A DNA stretch of 64,000 nucleotides from Solea solea (lineage: Eukaryota; Chordata; Actinopteri; Pleuronectiformes; Soleidae). This document shows positions 24,574 to 36,395 of this stretch, in pieces. The position numbers and the translations under genes are program-made. The stretch's first letter is position 1. Every line of letters begins with the position of its first letter. The stretch spans positions 24,858,395 to 24,922,394 of the forward strand of contig NC_081146.1 in the NCBI RefSeq assembly GCF_958295425.1, written 5' to 3'. The notes beneath the pieces were generated by a model. It was not told the origin of the DNA. It saw only the letters and a program-made list of their open reading frames with translations, and did not search any database.

Positions 24574-24689
24574 CATGGATTTGCACAGCAATTCTTCTCA
24601 GGACACTTCACTGACTTCCATCCTTTTAAACAGGCCAAACAAAGTATTATCTCCAATCTGAACCTAACCACAATTCAAATATAAGCCCT

Positions 24690-24800
24690 AACCTTAACCA
24701 GTTCATCGGAAATGAGCTTCTGCCTCATTAGGACCCGGGTTTTTGGTCTCAATGAGGACTACTGGTCCTGACGAGGTCAGTGTTTATGCCAGGAAAAGGT
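24690..24800 (+). repeat. Dispersed repeat with TCCTGA/GGTCC motif, copy 2
   Basis: It contains 'tttggtctcaatgagg', then 'actggtcctgacgaggtcag', then 'tatgccaggaaaagg', matching the family at 2918 in reverse orientation. Confidence 0.45.
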
Positions 24801-24856
24801 AACAAATACAAATACAGGTTATTCGTGTTAGGACACTTCACTGACTTCAACTAGGA

Positions 24857-25015
24857 CAGTGGTTCCCAAACTTTCCACAGTCCTGTACCCCTTCAGACAG
24901 TTGACCTCCAGCCATGTACTTAAAAATCTCTTAAAGTGACAGTAGCCTATGCATATTTTTGACAATGCATGTATGTTTGTGTACCCCCTACGTCACTTTG
25001 CGCGACCCCTTGGTC
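24857..25015 (+). mobile_element. hAT-like transposon end
   Basis: It begins 'cagtggttcccaaacttt', a typical hAT-superfamily terminus, and continues with 'cagtcctgtaccccttcaga', a block I recognise as common in fish repeats. No opposite end or transposase is visible. Confidence 0.5.
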
Positions 25016-25379
25016 CTGACCAAGTTAGTGTGTATCTTCCACCTTCCTCAGAACTGTCACCTGATGTCAGGTGGTGACGAGCCTTATCAGCTGATGTTAC
25101 AGAGGCGTGATCTTCCTTTCTGAGGTAAACGAAAGATAAACGCCAAAACTGGTTAACAAAGGTAAAGGAAGAATTACTATTGTCTAAAAAATGAACCAAA
25201 AAAAAAACTAAGGTCATACTCATGAGTGCTCATGAACACACATGCAGGTTTGCTCAGGTATTTTCGTGAGGACACTTCACTTCATTCCATAAATTTTTTG
25301 TGTAGAGTAACCAACGAAGTCTGATCCGGAAACTTAACCACACCACAACCACTTAATGCCGCCTTACCCTTCAGAGGAT

Positions 25380-26330
25380 ATCACACTGACTTACATTAAT
25401 TTCCTGGAGACTTAAGCACTTATTCGGACAGGATTAGTTTTACATGAGTAGGCGGAGTCATGTCATTTTTACCACAGGACATCTGTAATATTAACGACCA
25501 ATTCGCACAGGATCGTCATCTGCTTCCTGATATCACAGGTGCAGACACACATCAACGCAGCGCCTACAAAAGCTAAAAATGTGTAACTGGACCATGGAGG
25601 AAATGCTGTGTTTAATTTCAGTTTCAGTTTGAGACAGAATATTCACAGAATTATACCATTATATAAACACCATATACCATTTTTTTACTGGATATTTCTT
25701 TCACATTTTCATCAGGCCTAACTATTTTAAGCAAATGTTAGCATAGCAACAGGCTAAATCAAGCTAGAGAGCATGTTTAAGCCTCAACCTCCACACACGG
25801 ACAATGATGTGCTAAATTCGAGTAGTCGTTTGGGCCATCAAATGTCAGAAAACCTGTTGGTCTGACGTTTTTTTGTGATAAAGAGCTCTTTTCATCCCGA
25901 TGATCCATGTTAGCTCACTGACATTAGCTTAATCAGCACTTTGATTTCGGCCACCTGTGCTCAACTGCGACCTCTAGTGGTGAAAACACCCAAGCTTTGC
26001 CACAAACTTGTCCGACGGCCTAGTGCAAAACTGCATGCCTGTAAATCTGCAGAAATCCACTTGTAAAATAGGATATAACGGAATATTTTTGCACATAACT
26101 ATTTACTGCTGGTCTATTCGCACATGTTTAGTATTACCTGGGGTAAATCTTTCCAGACCTTTTTACCCAAGGTAAACGTCGCTGTAATCTTTAATGACAT
26201 CGTACGGTAATGATTACAGACATGGCACATTCAGACGGGACTAAAATCACAGAGAAGCTCTGGTAATAATTGCTTTACCTTCACTTTGACATGTAAAACT
26301 AATCCCATGCGCACTGGGCTTTATTCAAAC
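25380..26330. mobile_element. Composite repeat: outer inverted ends with an inner element
   Basis: The left part contains 'ggacaggattagttttacat' (25427 on). The right part ends with 'catgtaaaactaatcccatg' (26290 on), its approximate inverse. Between them, 25620-25990 carries a different unit ('ttttcatcaggcctaactat', 'agcatagcaacaggctaaat', 'gagctcttttcatcccgatg', 'cgacctctagtgg') that recurs at 27420-27870. The simplest reading is one MITE split by insertion of another element. Confidence 0.45.
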
Positions 26331-26589
26331 AATAACTACTATTGGCCGAACCCCATCCCAACCCTACAACATGTCTTCAGATTAAAATATAATAATTTAC
26401 CTGATGTGGACTCACTTTTTGTCCCCACAAGAAAGACAGGTCCCCATAATGTTAGTGTATAAACAGTTCCAGGTCCCCACAACACGAGTAAAACCTGGGA
26501 CACACACAGGTTTGTACAGCTATTCTTCTTAACAGCCTAAAACAAAGCCTTATCCCTAACTTTGACGACCACTAGTTACTTACTTACTT

Positions 26590-26820
26590 ACCCCTAAACT
26601 TGACCTATTTACTTATTTTATCCTAACTTTAACCAAAGCCTCAGAAATTAAGTTCTGTCTTATTACGACCAGGCTTTGGTCCCTGTGAGGAGCACTGACC
26701 CTAAGACCTGGTTTTAGGGTTAGGGTAAGGGCTAGGGAATGATGTGCCCTCACTAAGATATAAAAACAAGATTGTATGTATGTATGTGTGTGAGTGAGTG
26801 AGTGAGTGAGAGACTCTCAG
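26590..26820 (+). repeat. Dispersed GGTCC-type repeat, copy 3, plus TATG/GTGA run
   Basis: It contains 'ttattacgaccaggctttgg', 'ctaagacctggttttagggt' and a short telomere-like 'ttagggttagggt' stretch, then imperfect TATG and GAGT tetranucleotide runs at 26775-26812. Confidence 0.5.
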
Positions 26821-27419
26821 TTCTTCTGTTGCGTTTATACATATTTAATACATCCGGGTCAGGACCCACTATGGCACTGTATTCATAATTTAAGCCAGTT
26901 TATATGAGGAACCATTACTCCACAAACATAAAGTAGGCTTTAAGATACGTCTTTGCGCCACAGTAACAACAACAACTACAAAAGCATTCCCCAATGACCA
27001 CAGCTGTGCAACGCTGTCGACATCATGGCAGAAGTTTCCATTATTGTCTTTCTGGCAGCACAGTTTTTGCATTAATGATCAATGGTTCCTATAATATTCT
27101 TTCAGCACAACGTAAAAAGTAAATTATGTCCTCTAGTAAAAAGTAAAATACCTCCTCTTTACCTCTGTTTACAACCTTGACCCATGGCAGGCAACTTTGA
27201 CCAATCACAGGGAAGTTTAAAGAGAGAGAGGGTGCCTCCTGCTGCCTGTTCTAGGGAGCAGACAATAGTGTGTGCATATGCCTACAGTGGAAAAGTCACT
27301 TTGGTATCAACTACCTATGCTGCAAAGAAGCCTTTCAGAGATCTTCAGTCCGAAATGGATGAGATTTAACAGTCTGTGGTTTTGGGGATGCCTTTGAATG
27401 TATCACGTTCGCTGCTCCG

Positions 27420-27870
27420 TTAGCTCAACATGCTGTGAACCCTTCATTACTTTCACTAGCTCTCATGACCTGCCGTTTGGAATATTCACTGAATTATACC
27501 ATTATATATACTATATACCATTTTTTTTTTTACAAGATATGTCCTTTTTTTCCACATTTTCATCAGACCTAGCTATTTTAAGCTAATGTTAGCATAGAAA
27601 CAGGCTAAATCAAGCTAGAGAGCATGTTTGAGCTACAACATCCACACATGGACAACTCCATACCCTTAATTATGGCTGCAACTAACTATTATTTTCATGA
27701 TTAATGAATCTGTTGATTATTTTCTCAAAATTCGATTAGTTGTTCGGGCCATAACAACATGTTTGTCTGCCATTGTTTTTGTGATAAAGAGCTCTTTTCA
27801 TCCCGATGATTCATGTTAGCTCAGTGACATAAGCCCCGTCACATGTGCTCAACTGTGACCTCTAGTGGTG
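27420..27870 (+). repeat. Second copy of the inner repeat seen at 25620-25990
   Basis: It shares the blocks 'gaattataccattata', 'gttagcatagaaacaggcta', 'ttttcatcccgatgattcat' and 'gacctctagtggtg'. A fragment of the same family lies at 47840-47915. A family A insertion begins inside this copy near 27672. Confidence 0.55.
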
Positions 27871-28112
27871 CGCATGTGTATTGCATACTGGACCTTTGAC
27901 CATGGAGACCACACAATGTTCTCAAAGGTCTTGTTTTGTCCACAAAGTAAAACATATTCAGTTAGAATGACTTATTTGTTATATGGAGCAAATAAACTAG
28001 AAAATATTCACATTTTAGAAGCTGAAAAAATCTGTTTAAATTATATAAAAAAAAACACTCAAATATTAATCAATAATCATTAAAGTTGGCAGCTACTATT
28101 GCAATAATTGCA
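27672..28112 (+). mobile_element. Family A element, copy 3
   Basis: It begins 'ggctgcaactaactattatt' and ends 'gcaataattgcagccc', giving an inverted terminal arrangement. Its interior is shared in part with the surrounding repeat copy, so the two are nested or mixed. Confidence 0.5.
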
Positions 28113-28209
28113 GCCCTTGAGGAAATGTTAAAAAGAAGTCCTCTTTGAATGAGGAAAAAGTATAAAAATAAAATTGTGAGGAGATTCAAATTAAAATGAC
28201 ACTGACAAG

Positions 28210-28760
28210 CTGAGGGGGGAAAAAACAGCTGGATAACAAGAGTGTGAAAGGCTGAGCCACTTCCATAATTACTGGTGACGCTCTCTACATACTGTGATTA
28301 GACTAACTAGTCCTAAACCAGTGTGATCATGACATTGGGCTGCTCTCAATGTCATTTTTTTTCGCCCTAATAGGAGCTTCGCTCTCTCATTTGCCACAGT
28401 CGTTGCTGTCTTTTCAAGGAGAGTCCTCATTGTGTCGCTCAGACGTGGCGACGACAATCTAACTCCGGGCTGCAAATTAATGACATGTCTCTTATTAAAG
28501 ATGGAGACTTTCCTGCCTCTGTTTGCCCGTCACATCAGGAGTCCCATTACACTTCAATCACCCTTCCTAGAAGCACGGATGGAAAACTGCCAACATACAT
28601 ATCCAGATCTGGGTAGCGGAACATACGTCTGCTTTAAGGAGGATGTTTTTCCCTGCATTAGTTCACCTTCACATGGAAAATAAAAGGTCCAATGTTGGAA
28701 GGGAAAAGAGGCAATCTGGCTAATCGTATCTTGGAGACACCCATGGAGCGAGCCGAGGTC
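28210..28760. promoter_or_regulatory. Candidate conserved non-coding element
   Basis: About 550 bp of unique, balanced sequence between two repeat blocks, with homeodomain-like cores (for example GATTAG near 28298 and TTAATGAC near 28477). The open frame at 28432-28683 has no recognisable domain and lacks splice-site support. Confidence 0.25.
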
Positions 28761-28943
28761 GGAATTCTCGAACAAAAGACAGTGAAGTTGTTAATGTTGA
28801 CCGGTTTCCAGTTTCAGTTCAACTCAATCAAATCAAACTAAAGGCCAAAATGCTTCAACCATCCTGTCTGGACGAACACTGTTCGATCACCTGCGGTAAT
28901 ATCTGTTAAATATTTGGCTTGAAGGTACAGTGTGTAAGAATTA

Positions 28944-29475
28944 TGACGCTTTTCCACGGTAGAGTTCTAGCACGACTCGGCTTGGCTTGACTCTACTCCA
29001 TTAGTGATAGTACCTGATCTGATGAGGTTCCAAACGAACTGAGCCAATACTGAAATGTGACGTCGACAGACTGCCGGCCACGGTCAGAGAGTGTCGTTAC
29101 TGGAAGAGTCATGAGCGTGATGTCCGACACAGGAATCAAACCGCACAAATGCCGAACTGTAGATCAGTTTAAAAAGACTTAAAAATCCCTGAAAACATTA
29201 ACGTTAATCTCCAACCTTCAGCAAAGGAAATGTCTAAAATCTCAATTTTTAACAGTGTATTTTGCCAGCGATCGCGACGTGCAATCACGACCCATTCAGT
29301 GGTATTTCAGTTCAGAGACAAGCAGGAAGTACTGAACGATTCCTAGAACAAATCTTTTTTTAATTGACTGATTCTAATGATTCAGTTACACCCAAAACAA
29401 CTGCTTTACAAGTCACTCGTTTGTGTGTTTGTGTGGCGTATGAAACCACGTCTTGGCAGTTTCGTGCAGACTCTT
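28944..29475 (+). mobile_element. Family B MITE, copy 1 (right end lost)
   Basis: Family B has ends of the form '[tg]g[ag]cgcttttccac', then 'agttctagcac' and 'ctcggct'. This copy begins at 28944 after TTA. It keeps the interior block 'tgccgaactgtagatcagtt', followed by 'ggaaatgtctaaaatctcaa'. It stops where a different SINE begins at 29481, so it was truncated there. Confidence 0.6.
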
Positions 29476-29480
29476 TACGC

Positions 29481-29632
29481 TGGATGCCCTTCCTGACGCA
29501 ACCCTCCCAATTATCCAGGCTTGGGACCAGCACGAGGCGTCAATTTAGAGTGTCAAATTAACAATGAGCATTGGGGATTGGGTACCATGCTGGGCAGGGA
29601 CTTGAACCAGCAACCCTTTGGTCAGAAGCCAC
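29481..29632 (-). mobile_element. SINE-like element, minus orientation
   Basis: It begins 'tggatgcccttcctgacgca', followed by 'accctcccaattatccaggc', a block I recognise from a common fish interspersed repeat. It ends with 'gggacttgaaccagcaaccc', the complement of a decayed tRNA T-arm (B box). It therefore reads as a tRNA-derived SINE on the minus strand. Confidence 0.5.
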
Positions 29633-31593
29633 CTTTTCTTTCCTCTTGGATATGGGCTGCCCCCGCGCTTAAGGTACATCATCTTATTTTAAGTGATTGC
29701 ATACATGCTCAAAGGTAACGAGGGTCATTAATCCCCCTATAAAGTTTACATACTGGGTCTTTAAAGAGCAGCAGGCTCTGCTGCTGTATACGTACAAACG
29801 CTCCTTTGGTCAGGTCTGATAGTTTTGCCTGACAGGAAGCAGCAAAGACATTTTTGCTCCAAACAAAAGAAAGAATAATAGCATCAACAAAAACACAACA
29901 ACAAAAAAAGACGTACTGCAGCTTTAAGGGGGGTAAAAAAGCAACAATTGTACAATTTGACATTTTCACAGTGACATCCTCTCATCTTCACCTCAGTGGT
30001 TTTATTGTTTAGCTGCAAATTATTTGGGTGTAATGTCCCGTGAAAATGTGACTTCGCTGCTCGTTTCAGTGGGGGACAAATCACGTTGGACGCGTCCTGA
30101 AGAGGAGGGGACAGAAGCATCAGGCGTACACGAGTGTTCTGAGGAGTGAGACTCCTCATTCTGTCATGAAATAATGACACTGTCCAATCTGGGATTTCTT
30201 TTTCATACAATGAGCACAGTTGATGCCTCCACAGCTCCTCTGCGACCAGAGATGTGACAGTGCCCCCCAGTGTTTAAAGCGGGAAGTGAACTCTACTGTC
30301 AAATGGAAAGAGGGCGTTTCATTACAGTCTTGCTCTTTATGGTGTTTACATTGAGAACTTCAGTGCATGCAGTTATGTTTTATGGATTGTATTTAGCCCC
30401 ACCCTGTTAGATCCTGCTCTTAATGTTGTCACTTTTCAAACTCTATGCACTTATAAATTGAAACAAAAAATAAAACAGCAAAATGACGCTGTGGTCAAGT
30501 AATATTAACAGGGACAATGTCAGAAATGCATGCGTGGAATATTATGTGTTTACACTTGGATTCCGAGCAAAGTAGGTACACAGTTCTTGGAAAGTGGTTC
30601 TGAACAAAGCTCAGGAGGATTAGCACTTAAAAGTCTCGTATTGTAAAACCATTAAAAACACTTTTTTGAATTTAAATTGCGTATGTCTTGTTTTTAAAGC
30701 TTTAAAAAGTAAAAATCATCAAGGAAGTGTTATATTTGTCTTGGTTTGTTTTCTTTAGTTTTATTACATTGCACATATTGCTGAATAGTTCATGGATTAT
30801 GTATAAGAGGCAAAAAATATGTCTTATTTGGACAGTGATTGTGTGGCCGTATATTGTGTTAAACTGGATCTGTATAAATACTCCAAGGACATTATTTATT
30901 ATTTATATTTCCAAGGACATTCATATCAAGAGGAGGCTTTTCCATTCGCCTGTTTGTTTGTTTGTTTGTTTATACGTCAATAAAAACACCTGAACGAAAA
31001 CAAAGACTTTTTAAAAAGGTCTTTAAATATCGTGCCAAAGTTTTTATGCTTGGAAGATGAAAAAGTTGGACACACAAAAGTAGAAGAAACGACAGACACA
31101 ACGGACGAGAGGAGGATTAGGATTAGGAAACTACAACATTGCAAAAATTGGCATCAGCATCAGCCAAAGAAAACGCAGATAAAATATGGTATTTTCTCAA
31201 ACAATTAATGTTTCCAAGTGAAAAAAAGTCCTGTTTAGTGATTAGAAATTAAAATTATATCTAAAAGTGTTTGTTTTGATATGTAGTTTGCGACAAAAAA
31301 ATATGTATACATACATTTATGATGCAAAACGAATGTTTAAATAACAAAAACATTAAGTCAAAGATAACATAAAAAAATTTTGATGTTGAATTTAACATTG
31401 TGATAAATATGCTCTAATGTATTATTGCCTTTATTATAAAAAATATTCAATTCAACTTTATTTATAAGGCACTTTAAAAACAACAGCTGGAATAAATTGC
31501 TGTATATCAGAGATGAGTAAAAATCAATAAAATACTGTTCATGTTCGGTCAGTTTGGGACAGTTTTCATTATAAATTTAAATGTGGTAAGTGT

Positions 31594-31660
31594 AGGGCCG
31601 CAGGACCTCAACTGTGGGGGCCCTGTATGTGGCCCACAGGCCACAGGTTTGAGACCCCTG
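31594..31660 (-). mobile_element. hAT-like transposon end
   Basis: On the minus strand it starts 'caggggtctcaaacctgtgg', a typical hAT terminus. A 'ttcaactttatttataaggc' interspersed repeat lies just upstream near 31450. Confidence 0.5.
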
Positions 31661-33644
31661 AGTTATAACAAATAAAAAAGAAGTGATATTAACGTATATT
31701 AAAAAATAGCAGCGTTTAAATGGAAATCTTGGAATACTGTGTCGTTGTTTGTGAGATTGCTGCGACTTTCCGAGTTGGAAATGTGACTCGTGAGGGTGTT
31801 CAGATTGAAAACTTCCAACTAGGAAGTAGGAAAAATTCCGACTCCTGACTACAACCAAACTCCATTTGGAATTTTACGTCAAATACAATGAAATGTTACT
31901 AGGACGTGTCAGAAATGACACTCTGACTATCATTTGCAGACTTTTCCCAGACTGAAAATAAACAAAAGATTATTTTCACGACGCGACGTCTCGTCACTTT
32001 CACACCGCATTAGGTTGTCAGGTTTCCTTTCCCAGGAGTTTGGCCCGCAGCTGCACTCAGAGCTGCTATTACTTTAAATGGTGTGCTTTTCTCACCTCAT
32101 GGGAAGGGTTTTTGTGGTAGGGAGAGGATCTTAAGTTGAACGTATACGTAAACGCCATGAGTACATAAAGAACTACACCCACAATATCCATCATCATCAC
32201 GACATCAGACGTTTATGAGCAGCGACGGAGGAGAACAAAGTGCTCTGTTCTGTGACTTCACAGATCAGGAGCTGGGTTTTTACTGTATAAAATTACACTG
32301 TACCATTTTCTCGTTGTGAACTAAACTTGATATTTTAATTTGCGGGCTGTTGCCAGTCGTGCGGCTTTAAAATCCTGTCTCTGCTCCATCAAATACTCCC
32401 GTAAACACTAAAATATCCGGGTAACAACGGGATGGATCGTTATGAAGATTTGTGCAGGAATTTGTGGCGGAGCCCTCGAGCACAGCAATCATTTTTTATT
32501 AAGACATTATCACGTCTCTTCTTCTTGGTTCAAATGACTGTAGAGAAACTCACGGTGCCCAGAGGGCGAAGTCCCAGAGATCACGGAGGATCCTTTAAAA
32601 GACGTTGATGAAGAGTTATTGGATAAACTGAAACGTGGCACACGTTGCGTAACGTCCCACGACTTCAAAAACAACTCAAAAGGAACAGGAGTTACCTTTT
32701 TTAAAAAAAGATTTAACCAGAAATAAATTGTATTGTAAGAGTGTCAGGCAGCAGTTTTACACAGGACACAGTTATAAGTTATAACAATATAAACAATACA
32801 CAGAAAATAAACAGAAAACAATATGAAATCACATAAATAAACTCAGGCCAAACGTCGACAGATAAAAACAACTTAAAAGAGTCAAACTAGGGTTTATTTA
32901 ACCTATTTATTTATTCATTTTTGTTATTATTACTATTAAGAATTGCTTTGTGAACTCTTACAGTGCTTTCTTAATGATTTCTTAATTTTTACTTAGTCAT
33001 TTAATCAACCGGTTTTTGTTTTTTTGCACAATTTAGTTTGATGGAGATGTAATATTTGATTTATATTAATAAAGAAAGTGAGACCTTCAGTTTTCAGCTA
33101 AATTTGTGGACTGTTCTGCATATTTAAACACTTCAGTACGGACCTTTGGTACTGACAGTAAAAAACAAGTCCTGGAACAATGAAGACTCTAAGTCACTGG
33201 ACTTTTCCAAGAGTAGACCTGAAGATAATAGTGGAAACGGACCCAAGATGTTTTTAGAGCTTTAAAGTTTGTTATAAACATGATCCCGAGCATCCCTGTA
33301 CAGGGTGCTTGTCCTTTTTACTCAGAACAGAAAATAAGACCTTGACTTGATGTAGTTTTATTCTTGCGTGCTGTGCCTACTTTCTTGTTGAGATTGTACC
33401 TGTGTTTGTGTTTAAATGACATTTCAACTTTCTATTTGCTTTTCTTCATTTATTATGTATTTTGTTCGGACTCTAAAATTCTACTATGAAATAAACTTTT
33501 ATTCCCACACTTTCACACAAATTTCACACAGACTTTTTAAAACTTTCAAGACCTGTGCAAACCCCCTGCTGTAGTCCAGCACAGACATATAAACACTGTG
33601 GCAACAAGCTTCTTTTGACCTTCAAAAGACACACAGGAGTAGAT

Positions 33645-33830
33645 TAGAGCTGCAACTAACGATTATTTTCATAATTAATTAATATGTGGATTATTTTCTC
33701 CATTAAGTAGCAAAGAAACAAAGAAAATATTCACATTTACGAAGCTGAAACAATCCGAAATCTTGTTTTAATCAAAATAGTTGACGATTCATTTAGTTAT
33801 CGATTAATTGAGTACTTGTTTCAGCTCTAC
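33645..33830 (+). mobile_element. Family A element, copy 4 (both ends visible)
   Basis: It begins 'agagctgcaactaacgatta' and ends 'taattgagtacttgtttcag' followed by 'ctct', so the outermost bases are inverted (agagctg / cagctct). This short copy shows most clearly that family A is a terminal-inverted-repeat element. Confidence 0.6.
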
Positions 33831-34344
33831 ATGAATGTTGATTTGAGTTTAAAACAAGATTTAAATAAAAAGACAGTGTGAATACACATTAAACACTTTG
33901 AACGATGAGTACAACGTACACACAATGGTGTGACTAGCGAAAAGGGCGTGTGCACTAAAACTAATGTCATTGCAGCATGTGCGTGGGTTGCACGCGTGGG
34001 ACCCAAAAGCTGGCGACAGTATTTGATCGAGCATGCACCTCGGGGAACAGTCAGAACAATCAAAACAACACCTTTAAGTAGCCTCAACCACACACTACCA
34101 CCCATCAGCTGTTAGCCTGTGCAGTCTCAGTCTACGCGTTTTGTTTTCGCACATGGAATTCGATCGGGAAGACAAAAGAGAGTTTACCGCGACCTTGTCT
34201 TTTGACCACAAAACACTAATCCCTTTAATCTGTAAATCCAGGTGAACGTTTGTACCAAATTGGAAAGGATTTAGCGTAGAAGTGATTCATGAGGTTTGAG
34301 CACCATAATCAATCAATGTAACCTGGAAACTAAGTGAACGTTTG

Positions 34345-34535
34345 AACCGGACCTGAAACTAATGGTTATTTTCATAATCAATTAATATGTCCATTATTTT
34401 CTCGATGAATTGATTGGTTGTTTGGTCAGAAAATGTTTTTAAATGTCTTGTTTTTGTCCACAAACCAAACTCCTTCAGTTTGGAGCAAAGAAACCAGGAA
34501 ATATTCACAGAAGCTGAAAAATCAGAAAAAAAAAC
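34345..34535 (+). mobile_element. Family A element, copy 5
   Basis: It contains 'gttattttcataatcaatta', 'tttttgtccacaaaccaaac' and 'gaaatattcacagaagctga', in family A order. Confidence 0.55.
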
Positions 34536-35118
34536 AAAAACAGAGAAGAAATAAAAGCTTTTACGCCGTGTACAAACACCCACCTGCTAAAGCTGTAAGT
34601 CCAGTTTCAAGACACCTAGTGGTTTTTCTTTATTTGCTTTTACCCTCTGGTTTTTGCAGACATTTCAAACTGGACATGTTTATGTTTGCACTAAGACAAT
34701 ATGTGTCTTGAAATTATGTCCTAATAATTTAAATAAAACAAAAAAAAACAGTTTTACTATAAAACAATGTTCTCCACACGTGTGGGGTAAAATTGAGTAT
34801 ATACTCACATATACATCATCTCGTGTGTGATCCGATTGAAAGTTAAATGTCCCTGTATTGTTGTCAATACACTGCATTTTCTTCTTGATACTTTGTGTAC
34901 ACGCGGCAAATAATTCATCCATCTGAGGCCTTGTTTGTGACAACGTGATGGTTGTACAGTAGTTTCTGTGTTTGCTGTCTGCTGGACAAGTGGTTTGCAG
35001 TGGGTTTATCAGAGGATTACAGCTGGACACAACCCAACTGAGAACAGTGTGCAAAAAAACAAACAGCCCAGAGATGGAAACAGAGATTGGTGATGGACGA
35101 GATATGTATTTAAGCTGC

Positions 35119-35590
35119 AATTATTATTATTATTTATTTATTATTATTACAGTTTTAAGGACCTTATTTGCTAAAAGACTTAAGTTGGAAAGCATTACAT
35201 ATACCAGTACCTTTCAGTACTTGTGTATAATTTTGTATGTACTGTACTGTATAGGTTTTAACTTATTTTAACGATAAAAAGGGACAGAAAATGTGTTTTT
35301 TGCCCATTTTTCCAGAATAACTTTTATCTGGCAGTTATTTACAATTAACTGGATGTTGAAACAGTGTATTAACTTTTTATCATGAAGAAAAACTAATTTA
35401 AAAACAAAACAAAACAAAGTAGTTGGGTTACATGAACACTAGGTTTTTTGTGTTAAATTTTAAATAAAACATACTTAGAATAACAAAAATGGAGTCTTTG
35501 AAAGGGCAGAACAAATGAGTAAGTATAATAAATAATAATAATAATAATACATTTAAACATATATGTATGTATACATACAGTATGTATGCA
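35119..35590 (+). repeat. AT-rich stretch with (TAT)n, (AAT)n and (TATG)n runs
   Basis: Simple-sequence runs at 35119-35150, 35530-35550 and 35562-35588, separated by AT-rich unique sequence with no open frame of note. Confidence 0.75.
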
Positions 35591-36072
35591 CACAATCACA
35601 TTTCAAAGTGTATTTAAATAATTAGGAGATTGAGTTTGCTGAAAATGTGCTGATCATATATTTGCTTTTCTGCCTATTTTCTATGTATATACGTATTTAG
35701 ATACATAAATTAACAACAACATTACACCTTCACCACACACACATCAGTACCAACTTTACAATGCGTCGCCTCTTTTTGTGCCAAAAGTCAAACTAGACGG
35801 GTGTGTCTTCAGTCCACATCAGCTGCTTTACTTTAATCCATGCACATACACGACTATAGAATTGCACCATGTAATCTATCTTGTGCTTTCTTTCCCCCCA
35901 CTTTTATTTACTCTGGATTTATTCACCGTTCACTTTCACAGTCTGTAAACCTGAGGTCACATTACACCAGGTTTCAACACGGCTGTACACCCTTACTTAG
36001 GCTTGGCAATTCCTTATTGACTCGCGTTGATCCCATGCTGCATCGTTAATAACACCCAGAGGGCGCTGTGCC

Positions 36073-36086
36073 GTCACCATGGCTAC
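36073..36086 (+). promoter_or_regulatory. RFX X-box-like motif in the CRISP promoter
   Basis: The 14-mer GTCACCATGGCTAC differs at two positions from the palindromic X-box GTTRCCATGGYAAC recognised by RFX factors. It lies about 20 bp upstream of the TATA box. RFX2 drives many testis and ciliary genes, and some CRISPs are testis or epididymis products, which makes the motif plausible but unproven. Confidence 0.35.
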
Positions 36087-36105
36087 AGCGAGAGGCTGTG
36101 TGCGA

Positions 36106-36112
36106 TATAAAA
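36106..36112 (+). promoter_or_regulatory. TATA box of the CRISP gene
   Basis: TATAAAA followed by a GC-rich patch. About 30 bp downstream begins a short candidate 5' UTR exon with a good donor, so transcription probably starts near 36137. Confidence 0.65.
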
Positions 36113-36136
36113 GCAGGGCGGGAGAGGTGAGAAGTG

Positions 36137-36173
36137 CCACCTCATCTCCACCGGTCCGAGGAACCAAGCGCAG
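36137..36173 (+). other. Candidate 5' UTR exon of the CRISP gene
   Basis: The exon ends at CAG|gtatga (donor at 36174). The start is estimated from the TATA box. The following intron (36174-36327) ends at ttttctcttcag just before the coding exon. Confidence 0.55.
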
Positions 36174-36335
36174 GTATGAACTCGCAGGTTTGGCATTTCC
36201 CTCCAATGAATTCTGGATTATGCAAAACGAGAATGGTTGAATCTGGAATCTAATTATACATTTTAACATAATTATATAATGTAAAGTTGTATGAGACACA
36301 CATACTCTGTACATGTTTTCTCTTCAGTTTCAAGG

Positions 36336-36395
36336 ATGTTAGCACTCGTGATTTGCTACTTGATGCTGCAGGTGGCACAGACCACCTGTGATACA
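36336..36395 (+). CDS. CRISP coding exon 1 (signal peptide)
   Basis: Twenty codons starting MLALVICYLML, a typical signal sequence, ending CDT. The acceptor is ttttctcttcag before 36328; the donor is the strong gtgagt at 36396, leaving phase 0. A weaker GT lies four bases downstream at 36400. Confidence 0.85.

Larger units (their letters stand above)
2825..36050. other. Non-coding interval between raftlin exon 2 and the CRISP gene
   Basis: About 33 kb without a recognisable coding exon. The proximal part should be the raftlin 5' intron on the minus strand; the rest is flank. It contains the repeats and candidate regulatory stretches listed separately. Segments 6180-8280, 11000-13990, 18200-19500, 30260-31430 and 31900-33640 show nothing I can name beyond AT-rich unique sequence and old repeat debris. 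No tRNA, rRNA or long reading frame was found. Confidence 0.6.

Noticed and set aside
23756..24586. Open frames of 131-165 codons with Val-Cys and His-Thr runs
   Set aside because: They are driven by pyrimidine tracts and TG/CA microsatellites, with no domain or conserved motif.
26700..26730. Telomere-like ttagggttaggg
   Set aside because: Only about two units within a known dispersed repeat, so not an interstitial telomere array.
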